From Erythroxylum novogranatense (Eukaryota > Streptophyta > Magnoliopsida > Malpighiales > Erythroxylaceae), in NCBI GenBank assembly GCA_029891385.1, contig CM057235.1, positions 16,668,001 through 16,732,000 of the forward strand: a stretch of 64,000 bases of DNA. The letters are read 5' to 3'. Shown piece after piece: positions 1 to 11,048 of this stretch. Positions within the stretch are counted from its first letter, which is position 1, and each line of letters opens with the position of its first letter. A program made the translations under genes and the position numbers. A model generated the notes under the pieces. The model was not told the origin of the DNA. It saw only the letters and a program-made list of their open reading frames with translations, and did not search any database.

Positions 1-62
1 CTTAGGATTTTGCAAACCACTTTATTACACACTTTGTAGTTCGTGTGAACTTTACAATACCG

Positions 63-200
63 CTTGATTTCCAAATTCAAGTTACCTTTACACTTGATTT
101 GTCTTCCGGTACAAATCCTACTAACACCATTTGATTTCCGGCTCAAGCTACCTTTACAAATGATTTGTCTTCTGGCACAAATCCTACTAACACCACTTGA
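63..200. repeat. 66-bp tandem repeat in K LTR (left copy)
   Basis: Units beginning CTTGATTTCC...CTCAAGCTACC recur at about 63, 129 and 195. The last unit is cut by the A1 insertion and resumes at 10159. The same array is complete in the right LTR. Confidence 0.8.
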
Positions 201-1271
201 TGTAGCGTCCCTTACCGTAGAGTACACACCGGGACGCCCGTGGGCCGTTCCGACGCGTATCCCACAGCAGGAAAGTGCTACTAACGAAAACAATCACTAA
301 ATACTCGCATGGCATCAATACAATTAAACCGAATTATGCAAATCACTAAATTTTAAAACCACAATAATCTTTCATTTCACATTACTAACGGAAATATAGA
401 CAAGTCTATCAGTCCCCTACAGTCTCAATACAATATCCCAAAAAGGAAACTGATATAAAAGTCTATACTGAGTCATCCCCAAAAATCACCCCAGCTGACC
501 GACCTGTATGCCATCGCTTCTCTTACCCACGCAACTCACACGGCAGGAAAAGTCTATTACGGGAGCTAGGAATCTACTAACGCTACCCTGAAAAATATTT
601 GCAATGTTGGGTGAGTTTGCGAACTCAATGAGAAACCATCATCGATGGTTCACCCAACTCATGCATAAATACACAACATATCACATGGTCACACAATAAC
701 ACATTCGGAACACTATAAGACGATTTACATCATAACATAAATCAGACATGTCACTACGCAATCGTCACATAACACACGCAAATCTCAATTTTCACAATAC
801 AGTCAGATGCATAATGCATGCCACTTCTCATTTTATGTCCGTGTTGTGACTGAGCATCAATACTGTCCCGATTCAGGCACATTACACAGTAATCGCATTT
901 TTGGCAAGTAGGAGAGCCCTTAGGGTATGCACTACTGCCCGCTCACATTAGGGATAGGAGAGCCCTCTGGGTATGTACTATTCCCTTTCGGCCTTAGGCC
1001 CTTTTCACTGATAATCGAGCTTAAAGCTCTGAACACTAATTGCTCCAGTCACAACTGTTAATTACCGATTTTAATTATGCCTAGCATGCGCTCACACTTG
1101 CACAATCAATAACATATACATATCAATCAATTCTATTTATCGCATTCAGAACATTGACTCATAATTTCAGCACATCTATTTCACAGTTGCAAGCACTCAC
1201 ATTGGCAAACAATTCACTCATTCATAGAACATTTAACACACAAAGATTGAGGAACCAACTAGGTTACTCAC

Positions 1272-1338
1272 CAGAATCTTCGAAGCTACGGCCCGAAGTC
1301 CCAAAGAATATCCGTGGACTGACGATCCAACGGTGCCT
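1272..1338 (-). other. putative LTR mini-exon (67 nt), A1 3' LTR
   Basis: On the minus strand the block follows TTGTCTTAG (acceptor-like) and precedes GTGAGTAACC (donor-like). It has the same length and position as in A1's other LTR and in LTRs C and I. A second acceptor-like TTTTTCAG lies near 582 on the minus strand, giving a possible second intron. This is inferred from consensus sites only. Confidence 0.45.
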
Positions 1339-2249
1339 CTAAGACAATTCAAACAAATTCTCATCACTTGATGCTCAATCAAATAAATTCGATAATGCAC
1401 ATGTCTTTATTCAAAGCTGTACGATGCATGTTCATGATTTCTAGTGCTATAATCTAATTCCGCTATCTCTTGCCTCACAACCAAAATTTACTATTTACTA
1501 GATCAATAGCATCCATCGATTTCATACATCTCCAATATAAACCCTAATTATCAATATACGATTCTTAGATTGCATTAGGAATTATGACCAACTTTCTCTC
1601 AATAATTGAGACCACACTTAAATTAAATTCTAACTTTCATTCTTTTCCTCAATTGTAGACCTCTTTCTCTAGATCACAACGAATCAAGAATCACTTTAAT
1701 TGGAGGTCTACACCAAAAGTTATGCCCCCATAAACTAAAAGAACCCATTCACAATTCTGTCCCTCTTGCCATGCCTAAGGTCTCTCACAAATAAGACAAA
1801 GGACGCCACAAGGTGTGAGAAACGTCACAAGAAAACACTTCCTCATACCTCCAAGACGCCATCAAGACTCTTGTTATTCCTCCATTTTCACTCTCTAAAA
1901 CCAGCATTAAACACCCTAAGCTACCCAATCCTTTGCAATAAATGGCATAAATACATCAAACAACAATAAATAACAACATTAAACCATTCAACTTACCAAT
2001 TCGAAACTCAAATCCGCAAACCCTAAAATCTCAAATGTCCGAAAATCCTCCGACAAGCTCCCACACCGATCTTCAACCTCAAAACTCAACCCTCTCCATC
2101 TTCCTCAAGAATCAAGCTAAATCATACACAAGGAGAAAAGCAAGCAACGATCGAAGGCTCACACCAAAAGGGGAAATCGAAAATCACCAACGAAGAGGAG
2201 AGGAATTTTGCTCTTGGAGGAAATGCCTTTTTAGATTTCAAAACCTAAA

Positions 2250-2250
<1 letters not shown>

Positions 2251-2281
<31 letters not shown>
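2251..2281. repeat. (TA)n microsatellite in A1 3' LTR
   Basis: About 15 TA units. The corresponding tract in the other LTR (9578-9635) is about twice as long. It sits where a TATA element of the minus-strand promoter would be expected. Confidence 0.95.
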
Positions 2282-2286
<5 letters not shown>

Positions 2287-2806
2287 TGATTTAAACCTAT
2301 GGTTCTCAAGACTAAAGTCCTCAAGTTCCATTTAATTCCGGTCCCTAAATCCAATGACTCATCACAATAATTCTTAAACTCACAAATCAAATTTTCCATA
2401 CCATTAGCCCATCAATTTTGGAACCGGGATCTAATTCATCGGTCTCTAAGTCATTTTCCCGGTCCGGACATTTTCTCTCAAATTTCTCAGAAACTTTCCT
2501 ATGGGTCGCTATACACTAGCGGTCACTCGTAAGACACTCCAATCCAACTATTCCATTCAAATTATCCCTTAATTCCCAAAAACTCATATCTAACATAATT
2601 ATCTCAAAAAATTTACAATTCAAAACATAATCATAATTAAATACCGGAAAAATCATGAATGCATGTCACTATGCATATGCATGTGCAAAATGATCTATCC
2701 CTCTAAAATCAGAGGCCAAAATAAAACTCAATGAACCAATGCAGTAGAAATCACTATCCAGTCCTAATTACCAATATGCCCATCGCATCGGTAACGGGAT
2801 GTTACA

Positions 2807-2820
2807 ATTCTCCCCTCTTA
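2807..2820 (-). other. A1 polypurine tract
   Basis: On the minus strand TAAGAGGGGAGAAT lies directly before the 3' LTR. This is the standard plus-strand priming site, and B and D have close counterparts (31938-31952, 42321-42339). Confidence 0.85.
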
Positions 2821-2829
2821 AAAAAATTT

Positions 2830-4346
2830 CGTCCCGAAATTTCATACCTGACTGGTCGAACAGATGAGGGTACTGCCTCCTCATGTGCTCCTCAGTCTCC
2901 CAAGTTGCCTCCTCCGATGAGTGGGTCTTCCATAGGACTTTCACCAATGGAATCACTCGCCCTCAATTGCTTGACCATGATCCGATAATCTGCACCGCTC
3001 CTCAACATAACTCGATCACTAGCTATCTCAATCTCTTGAGCCTGAATCACATGAGTCGGGTCTGATTGATATCTCCGGAGCATACTCACATGAAAAACAT
3101 CGTACAACTGGGACATCTCACTCGGCAATGCCAATCTATAGGCCAACGGTCCAATCCTCTCATAAATCTCATACGGACTGATATACCGAGGACTTAATTT
3201 GCCCTTACGGCCATATCTCAGCACTCCTCTCCAAGGTGACACTCAGAGGAACACTCTGTTGCCCACACTGTACTCCATCTCTCGCCGATGCTGATCCACA
3301 TAACTCTTCTGTCTATCCTGAGCCGCCTTAATGCGACTCCGAATCAATCTAACCTTATCCACAGTGTCCTGGATCAGCTCGGGACCCTCGAGCATCCTCA
3401 CACCCTCTTCATCCCAATAAAGAGGTGATCTACACGGCCTCCCATATAAGGCCTCAAACGGTGCCATTCTAATACTGCTCTGGTACTGATTATTGTAAGC
3501 AAACTCTATTAGAGCCAAATACTGATCCCAAGAACCTCTGAACTCCAATACACAAGCCCGCAACATATCCTCGACAGTCTTAATCGTCCTCTCACTCTGC
3601 CCATCTTTCTGAGGATAAAATACTGTGCTGAAGTTCAACCTCGTACCCAAAGTCGACTGCAAACTCTTCCAGAACCTCGAAGTAAATCTGGGATCCTTGT
3701 CTGAGACTATCGACACCGGAACCCCATGCAGTCGCATAATCTCTGCCACATACTTCTGGGCCAACTGATCGAGAGTGTAGCTCTCCCTTACTGGAAAAAA
3801 GTGAGCCGATTTAGTCAACCGGTCCACTATGACCCAGATCGCATCATGCTGCCTCGGCGTCCTAGGCAACCCCATGATAAAATCCATAGTGACTCGCTCC
3901 CATTTCCACTCCGAAATGGGCAACGATTGCAGCCTACCCACTGGAGCCTGGTACTCAGCCTTAACCTGCTGACATGTCAGACACCGAGAAACAATCTCTG
4001 CCACTTGCCTCTTCATGCCTGGCCACCAGAAATGCAACTTAAGGGTATGATACATCTTGGTAGTACCAGGATGCATAGCATAGGAAGCCACATGCGCCTC
4101 CTCCAGAATCTCTCGTCTCAAATCATCCACATCTAGAACGCAAAGCCTCTGACCCAACCATAGAGTCCCATCTCTTAACTCAAAATCCGAATCCTGATCT
4201 GATCTAGCTCTACCCATCAATCTCACCAATACGGGGTCCTGATCCTGAACTCTCCTGATCCGATCATGCAACATCGGCCTAAGCCTCAAGGTAGCAATCA
4301 GAGCTCCATTCTGAGCCAAATCCATCTGCACATTAAGAGCTCTCAA
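2830..4346 (-). pseudogene. A1 integrase with C-terminal chromodomain
   Basis: Integrase inserts element cDNA into the chromosome. Reading on the minus strand, the HHCC zinc domain is HPGTTKMYHTL...FWWPGMK...CLTCQQVK. The catalytic core follows, with D in VTMDFIMGLP, D in IVSDKDPRF and E in GQSERTIKTVEDML, so all three DDE residues are present. Next come the GPY/F-type segment (LSPRYISPYEIYERIGPLAY) and a chromodomain-like tail (VKVLWKTHSSEEATWE). Damage: a TGA at about 3243-3245, after EYSVGNRVFL, and a frameshift near 2890-2960 inside the chromodomain. Chromodomains in this group are known to bias insertion towards heterochromatin, which fits its site here. It joins the RT segment upstream in one frame apart from a stop at 4347-4349. 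Confidence 0.9.
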
Positions 4347-5840
4347 CTAAATCAAACTAGGCAATCTCCCAATCTGTATCTGAGCTGCACTGATATGAGA
4401 TCTCCTACTCAAAGCATCTGCCACCACATTGGCCTTCCCTGGATGATACTCAATCGTGCAGTCATAATCCTTAAGCAACTCTATCCATCTCCTCTGTATC
4501 AGATTCAGCTCTCTCTGACTCAGCAAATACCGCAAACTCTTATGATCAGTGAAGATCTGGAACGTCTCACCATACAAATAATGTCTCTAGATCTTCAGAG
4601 CAAATACGACTGCGGCCAACTCTAAATCATGAACTGGGTAATTAGCTTCGTGAGACCTCAACTGTCTCGAGGCATACGCTATCACTCTACCACGCTGCAT
4701 CAAAACATAACCTAATCCCTGCTGCGAAGCATCACTGAAAACCTCAAAACCTCCAGATCCTGACGGCAAAGCTAACACCGGTGCTGTCATCAACCGATGT
4801 TTCAGCTCCTCAAAACTCCTCTGACACTCATCAGTCCATCTGAAAGCCACATTCTTCTTCAGAAGCTTTGTCAAAGGGGCTGAGATCATTGAAAACCCCT
4901 CGACAAACCTCCGGTAATATCCTGCTAGTCCGAGGAAACTTCGCACCTCTGACACATTCCTCGGAACCTCCCAACTCCTCACTGCCTCAACCTTGCGAGG
5001 ATCCACCTGGATACCCTCACCAGACACAATATGGCCTAGAAATACCACCTCATCTAGCCAAAATTCACATTTTGTGAATTTGGCATACAACTGCCTCTCT
5101 CTCATAATCTGCAGCACAATCCTCAAATGCTCCGCATGCTCCCGTCTATCTCTCGAATATACTAGAATATCATCAATGAACACAATAATAAACTGATCAA
5201 GGTAGGGCTGAAAAACCCTATTCATCAAGGCCATGAAGGCTGCCGGGGCATTAGTTAACCCAAACGGCATCACTAGGAACTCGAAATGCCCATACTTGCT
5301 CCTAAAGGCACTCTTAGGCACATCGGCCTCTGCTATCCTCAACTGATAATATCCTGACCTCATATCCAACTTAGTGAACACTTGAGCCCCCTGCAACGGA
5401 TCAAATAAATCGTCGATCCTAGGCAGTGGATACTTATTCTTCACTGTCACCCGATTCAACTGCCTATAATCGATGCACAACCTCAAAATCCCGTCCTTCT
5501 TCTTCACAAACAACACTGGAGCTCCCCACGGCGATACACTGGGCCTAATAAACCCCTTATCCAGAAGTTCCTGCAACTGAGCCTTAAGCTCCCTTAGTTC
5601 CACCAGTGCCATCCTATATGGAGGTATGGATATAGGAGCGGTACCAGGAACGAGGTCAATCGAAAACTCCGTTTCCCTATCCGGTGGCAAACCCGGTAAC
5701 TCCTCGGGAAACACATATGAAAATTCCCTAATCACGGGAATATCCTGCAACCTCTGCTCAACTCTGGAATCCACCACATGAGCCAAATACGCCTCACAAC
5801 CTCCCTGCATCAACCTCAGAGCACTCAGAAATGAAATCAT
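4347..5840 (-). pseudogene. A1 reverse transcriptase and RNase H
   Basis: This is the polymerase part of Pol, which copies element RNA to DNA. RT blocks are visible in order: [64 protein letters not shown], the catalytic [14 protein letters not shown]...FLGHIVS and [12 protein letters not shown]. RNase H follows with [47 protein letters not shown] and [14 protein letters not shown]. The frame is open for 417 codons until a TAG at 4587-4589. That stop stands where the family has the tryptophan before RHYLYG, so a TGG to TAG change is likely. A second stop (4347-4349) separates RNase H from integrase. Best-preserved coding segment in the window. Confidence 0.93.
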
Positions 5841-5879
5841 CCCGCTGGCCTTTGCCGACTAACACCTCGAAATACAGCT

Positions 5880-6188
5880 CTAGGCTGACCAGCAGACTCT
5901 AACACAACCTCCTTGGTATAGCAATCCATCACAACCCTTTGTGCAGTCAACCAGTCCATCCCCAAAATCCCTCAAAACTGCTTGATCTATCTGGATCGAG
6001 CATCCTTTGCAGACCTCTCCCAACACAGTCGTACTACCTAGAGGTGTACTCACCTCTAGCCCACACTGTAGTCTCTCCCTATCACAATGCAGCCTACATG
6101 CCACATGCGGTAATGAATGAATGAGTGGATCCAGATCCAACAATGCATATGCCTCAAAGCCGTAAATCAAAGCATACCCGAACAACAT
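5880..6188 (-). pseudogene. A1 retropepsin-like protease, degenerate
   Basis: Open minus-strand frame of 102 codons lying between gag and RT, where a Ty3/gypsy protease belongs. ALLDLDPLIHSLPHVACRL occupies the position of the family's L(F/I)DSGSTHSFIS active-site region. The aspartate remains but the D-S/T-G triad does not, so activity is unlikely. Downstream text (STPLGSTTVLGEVCKGCSIQI) matches the layout of B's protease (STPIGQYIMISQVYRGCELCI). Frames break on both sides. Confidence 0.7.
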
Positions 6189-7265
6189 CCGGGACTCCTT
6201 AGCCTCCGTCGAGTCATAGCATAGACTCTACAGGGGCTAGCCGCGGTTCATCCCTCAAGACTCACTACAGATCCTCACTCGGCCTCGGCCTCTACTCTTG
6301 ACCCTTAAATCCCATCCACCTCTGCAGCTCTGCACTGCCGTATTATCGTCGATCTACACCATAGTAGACGGGCCTCCACAAGATAAGGACACTCTTAACT
6401 GATGGTCCATGGAGCCACACTTGAGACACGCTTGGTAAATCTCAAAGACTCCCAATCGTGTCGCCTCTCACAATACTCACACAATGGAGAATCGCTCAAC
6501 CTCTAAAGACCGCTAGGCCACTACCACCGAGCAATTCTCGCCTCTCGCCCAACTCGATCGTTCTACCTCCTCCAGACGACTGAAGGACCGGTGCAGCGCC
6601 ATCAATCCTCTACTCACTACCCTCGCTATCACTCGGTCTCTGCCCAGGGTCCCGACTGACTCGGCTTGGCTCTATCTCGGTCGCCGACTCTCACCGCCGC
6701 AGCTCTCACCAACAAAGTGCCCATATAAGATCGGGCTAACTCCGTACGAATCTCCAGATTAAGCCCTCCTCGAATCTCCTGTACCTATCGACTCAAGCAA
6801 TCAAGATGAAGCATACCCCATCACCATTAAACCGCACCTCATACTCACCATCACATCGACCCTGCCTCAACTCAAGGAACTCCTGATCTTCATCTCTAAA
6901 TAAACCTTGGGCATGAAGTTATCTCTCAATGCCCTCGAAAATCATCCCATGTCAAGATGCAGGCTCAAGCGGTCGCCGGAACAGCCTTCCAACACCGAAA
7001 AGCCGGACCACAAGGCGGAAACCAGATAGTCAAAGCGCTCTTATGAGTCACAGTCCATCAGATCGAGGACACTCTCTGTCCTCTCCAACCATCCCTCAGC
7101 CTCAGTAGGGTCTGTGCTGCCATAGAAATCAACAGCTCCCTGCTTGCGTAGTCTATCATACCTCCTCTCCCGTCTCACGGGGACTCTAGGAGGTAACTCC
7201 TCAGAATGAGGCATAGAGGACTCTCTACTAGCTCCCACTGATCCTAGGTTAGCTGGTTGATCCAC
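6189..7265 (-). pseudogene. A1 gag, heavily eroded
   Basis: The capsid/nucleocapsid region follows the primer site on the minus strand. The start is recognisable at 7265 (MDQPANLGSVGASRESS...). It leads to a conserved stretch, RYDRLRKQGAVDFYGSTDP and EGWLERTESVLDLMDC, which aligns with B's RFDRLRKYGAVDFYGTADP at about 23212-23330. A stop follows at 7041-7043. Further on, about 6840-6900 still reads as QEFLELRQG...GEYEVRFN, the retrotransposon gag core, but in shifted frames. No zinc knuckle could be made out. Confidence 0.75.
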
Positions 7266-7376
7266 TTGATCTCTAAGAACGGATGACCTATAACAAACAA
7301 GAATTTGATCAATTTCTGCTTTTTCTCACTGAAATTCAAGCCTAAAATATACTATTTCCAAAAGATGCCAAACCAT

Positions 7377-7388
7377 GCTCTGATACCA
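7377..7388 (-). other. A1 primer-binding site (tRNA-iMet)
   Basis: On the minus strand this reads TGGTATCAGAGC, complementary to the 3' end of plant initiator methionine tRNA. It lies 5 bp from the 5' LTR (starts 7394). Confidence 0.88.
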
Positions 7389-8460
7389 CCTAATGTAGCG
7401 CCTCACTGCAGTAAATGCGCACCGGATGTCCGTGGGCCCGACGCCAGATCCCACAAAGCAGAAAGTGCTACTAACGAAAACAATCACTAAATACTCGCAT
7501 GGCATCAATACAATTAAACCGAATTATGCAAATCACTAAATTTTAAAACCACAATAATCTTTCATTTCACACTACTAACGGAAATATAGACAAGTCTATC
7601 GGTCCCCTACAGTCTCAATACAATATCCCAAAAAGGAAACTGATATAAAAGTCTATACTAAGTCATCCCCAAAAATCACCCCAGCTGACCGACCTGTGTG
7701 CTATCGCTTCTCTTGCCCACGCAACTCACACGGCAGGAAAAGTCTATCACGGGAGCTAGGAATCTACTAACGCTGCCCTGAAAAATATTTGCAATGTTGG
7801 GTGAGTTTGCGAACTCAATGAGAAACCATCATCGATGGTTCACCCAACTCATGCATAAATACACAACATATCACATGGTCACACAATAACACATTCGGAA
7901 CACTATAAGACGATTTACATCATAACATAAATCAGACATGTCACTACGCAATATCACATAACACACGCAAATCTCAATTTTCACAAAACAGTCAGATGCA
8001 TAATGCATGTCACTTCTCATTTTATGTCCGTGTTGTGATTGAGCATCAATACTGTCCCGATTCGGGCACATTACACAGTAATCGCATTTTTGGCAAGTAG
8101 GAGAGCCCTCAGGGTATGCACTACTGCCCGCTCACATTAGGGATAGGAGAGCCCTCTGGGTATGCACTATTCCCTTTCGGCCTTAGGCCCTTTTCACTGA
8201 TAATCGAGCTTAAAGCTCTGAACACTAATTGCTCCAGTCACAACTGTTAATTACCGATTTTAATCATGCCTAGCATGCACTCACACTCGCACAATCAATA
8301 ACATATACATATCAATCAATTCTATTTGTCGCATTCAGAACATTGACTCATAATTTCAGCACATCTATTTCACAGTTGCAAGCACTCACATTGGCAAACA
8401 ATTCACTCATTCGTAGAAGATTTAACACACAAAGATTGAGGAACCAACTAGGTTACTCAC

Positions 8461-8527
8461 CTGTAACTTCCGAGCTACGGCCTGGAAGTCCCAGCAATAT
8501 CCGTGGACTGACGATCTAATGGTGCCT
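8461..8527 (-). other. putative LTR mini-exon (67 nt), A1 5' LTR
   Basis: Minus strand: acceptor-like TTGTCTTAG, then 67 nt, then donor-like GTGAGTAACCTAG. Length is exactly conserved with 1272-1338, 24719-24785 and 61111-61177. A downstream TTTTTCAG acceptor lies near 7774. Confidence 0.45.
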
Positions 8528-8955
8528 CTAAGACAATTCAAACAAATTCTCATCACTTGATGCTCAATCAAAGAAATTTGATAATGCACATGTCTTTATT
8601 CAAAGCTGTACGATGCATGTTCATGATTTCCGGTGCTATAATCCAATTCCGCTATCTCTTGCCTCACAACCAAAATTCACTATTTACTAGATCAATAGCA
8701 TCCATCGATTTCATACATCTCCAATATAAACCCTAATTATCAATAAACGATTCTTAGATTGTATTAGGAATTATGACCGACTTTCTCTCAATAATTGAGA
8801 CCACACTTAAATTAAATTCTAACTTTCATTCTTTTCCTCAATTGTAGACCTCTTTCTTTAGATCACAACGAATCAAGAATCACTTCAATTGGAGGTCTAC
8901 ACCAAAAGTTATGCCCCCATAAACTAAAACAACCCATTCACAATTCTGTCCCTCC

Positions 8956-9215
8956 ATGCCTAAGGTCTCGGCATGGCAAGACAAAGGACGCTGTCATGGT
9001 GAGAAACGTCACATGGCGAACACTTCCCTTGCGCCTCGCCGCGACGCCGCGACGCCTACTAAAGACTCGTCTCGGCGCATAACCCATTCGCTCGCCGTGA
9101 CGTCTCGCGTGGCTCGCCGCGGCGAGCACACATTTTCTCGTCACGGCGTGGCCCTTTTTTCAGACGTCGCGATGTGCGGGCCACTCTTGTTCTCCGACGG
9201 TTATTCGTCCATTTT
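8956..9215. repeat. GC-rich palindromic island in A1 5' LTR
   Basis: Dense CGCCGCGACG/CGTCGCGGCG words, including CTCGCCGCGGCGAG (14-bp palindrome, about 9113-9126). It is embedded in otherwise AT-rich LTR and is largely missing from the other LTR of the same element. Confidence 0.85.
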
Positions 9216-9576
9216 TACTCTCTAAAACCAGCATTAAACACCCTAAGCTACCCAATCCTTTGCAATAAATGGCATAAATACATCAAACAACAATAAATAA
9301 CAACATTAAACCATTCAACTTACCAATTCGAAACTCAAATCCGCAAACCCTAAAATCTTAAATGTCCGAAAATCCTCCGACAAGCTCCCACACCGATCTT
9401 CAACCTCAAAACTCAACCCTCTCCATCTTCCTCAAGAATCAAGCTAAATCATACACAAGGAGTAAAGCAAGCAATGATCGAAGGCTCACACCAAAAGGGG
9501 AAATCGAAAATCACCAACGAAGAGAAGAGGAATTTTGCTCTTGGAGGAAATGCCTTTTTAGATTTCAAAACCTAAA

Positions 9577-9577
<1 letters not shown>

Positions 9578-9635
<58 letters not shown>
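9578..9635. repeat. (TA)n microsatellite in A1 5' LTR
   Basis: About 29 TA units; the partner tract at 2251-2281 is about 15 units. Confidence 0.95.
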
Positions 9636-9637
<2 letters not shown>

Positions 9638-10479
9638 TTGATTTAAACCTATGGTTCTTAAGACTAAAGTCCTCAAGTTCCATTTAATTCCGGTCTCTAA
9701 ATCCAATGGCTCATCACAATAATTCTTAAACTCACAAATCAAATTTTCCATACCATTAGCCCATCAATTTCGGAACCGGGATCTAATTCATCGGTCTCTA
9801 AGTCATTTTCCCGGTCCGGACATTTTCTCTCAAATTTCTCAGAAACTTTCCTATGGGTCACTATACACTGGCGGTCACTCTTAAGACACTCCAATCCAAC
9901 TATTCCATTCAAATTATCCCTTAATTCCCAAAAACTTATATCTAACATAATTATCTCAAAAAATTTACAATTCAAAACATAATCACAATTAAATACCGAA
10001 AAAATCATGAATGCATGCCACTATGCATATGCATGTGCAAAATGATCTATCCCTCTAAAATCAAATGCCAAAATAAAACTCAATGAACCAATGCAGTAGA
10101 AATCACTATCCAGTCCCAATTACCAATATGCCCATCGCTTCGGTAACGGGATGTTACACTTAATTTTCGGCGCAAGCTACCTCACACGTGACCTTTCACT
10201 AGTCACTCAAATTGTAAGAGAAATAAGATAGAGATTGAAGAACAAAGCTCAATACAATGATGTATTAAGATAAGAACAATAATGAGCAATTTTGGAGCAA
10301 TAGAAGAGTATTTTCACTTATGGAACTTCCTTATACTCTTCATCAATCATCCACTCTTTATACTTGAAGAAAATAGCTGTTGGAAGCCATTCTAGCCGTT
10401 GTATAATTGATATGACCGTTCCTTAATATCCTCCTTTCCATTGGTAGCTAATTGAATCGTTGGAGTCTGTTCGTTGTAC

Positions 10480-10735
10480 TCATAAGTCGACTTGTCGAAT
10501 GTATAAGTCGACTTGTGTGAACGACTTACGTAAAATTTCATCTCCGCTCTTCAATAAGTCGACTTGTGCTGTGTAAGTCGACTTGTGCTCCTCGATAAGT
10601 CGACTTATGAACTATTAGTCGACTTGTGTTGACAGATCTTCATATATAAGTCGACTTATGATGTTCTAGTCGACTTATGTTGTTCTCACTTGATATATAA
10701 GTCGACTTATGATGTGCTAGTCGACTTATGTGGGC
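10480..10735. repeat. AAGTCGACTT palindrome cluster in K LTR (left copy)
   Basis: About ten copies or near-copies of (AT)AAGTCGACTT(AT), some full 14-bp palindromes (ATAAGTCGACTTAT), spaced irregularly at 15-45 bp. The same cluster occurs in the right LTR (14208-14460), and more copies lie in the internal 3' region (11650-11815). Confidence 0.9.
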
Positions 10736-11033
10736 TTCAACGATTATATTGCATGAAATCTTGATCTTTAATTGTTGGGATACATATCTTTGAAGTTCCT
10801 TATCCATAATCTTCATCCTTGAATATCTCTTGCACATTTAAGGTAATTTCCATCTTGATTCCACAATGATTAATCTCTTTCCCATCAAAGATTAATGCTA
10901 TCTTGATTTGCACAATTCTTTTATTGAATATCAATCCCAAAATACCTGAAACAATTTCTTAACCAATTTTATACATTTTATTATTATCAAAACATAAGTG
11001 AGATTTAATTTGTCAACCACCATTGGTCCAACA

Positions 11034-11048
11034 ATCTCCCCCTTTTTT
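11034..11048 (-). other. K polypurine tract
   Basis: Minus strand AAAAAAGGGGGAGAT directly before the LTR terminus TGTTGGACC (complement of 11025-11033). Confidence 0.8.

Larger units (their letters stand above)
201..2806 (-). repeat. A1 3' LTR
   Basis: Begins TGTAGCGTCCC and ends ACGGGATGTTACA. It is collinear with 7394-10158. The main length difference is that the GC-rich island of the right LTR (8956-9215) is replaced here by a shorter AT-richer stretch (about 1766-1880). A TA microsatellite also differs in length. Confidence 0.93.
201..10158 (-). mobile_element. A1: Ty3/gypsy chromodomain element (Tekay/Del-like), nearly full length
   Basis: Long LTRs (201-2806 and 7394-10158) begin TGTAGCG and end GGGATGTTACA. 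A polypurine tract complement (2807-2820) and a tRNA-iMet primer site complement (7377-7388) place the 5' LTR on the right. Internal order on the minus strand is gag, protease, RT, RNase H, integrase, chromodomain, which is Ty3/gypsy order. Flanks CTTGA/CTTAA are the target duplication. Long LTRs plus a C-terminal chromodomain suggest the Tekay/Del clade; this is inference, since no phylogeny was run. Gag and protease are badly eroded, while RT to integrase is well preserved. Confidence 0.93.
7394..10158 (-). repeat. A1 5' LTR
   Basis: TGTAGCG...GGGATGTTACA, the same as the left LTR except for the GC island, the TA tract and scattered substitutions. It would carry promoter and leader for minus-strand transcription. 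Confidence 0.93.
1..11033 (-). repeat. K 3' LTR (left copy), interrupted by A1
   Basis: Bases 1-200 match 13691-13890 of the right LTR and bases 10164-11033 match 13892-14761; the copy ends ...TTGGTCCAACA like the right one. A1 lies between. The pre-insertion site is preserved in the right LTR near 13887 (CACTTGATTTCCGGC), which identifies the duplicated pentamer CTTGA (196-200) and its mutated partner CTTAA (10159-10163). Confidence 0.88.

Noticed and set aside
2035..2283. Open frame ending in (YI)n, repeated at 9362-9646
   Set aside because: LTR sequence running into the TA microsatellite; antisense to the element.
3726..4136. 136-codon open frame on the plus strand
   Set aside because: Antisense shadow of the A1 integrase frame.
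10480..10735. Attachment site or CRISPR array from repeated AAGTCGACTT
   Set aside because: Part of an LTR present in two copies; spacing is irregular, and the organism is a plant.
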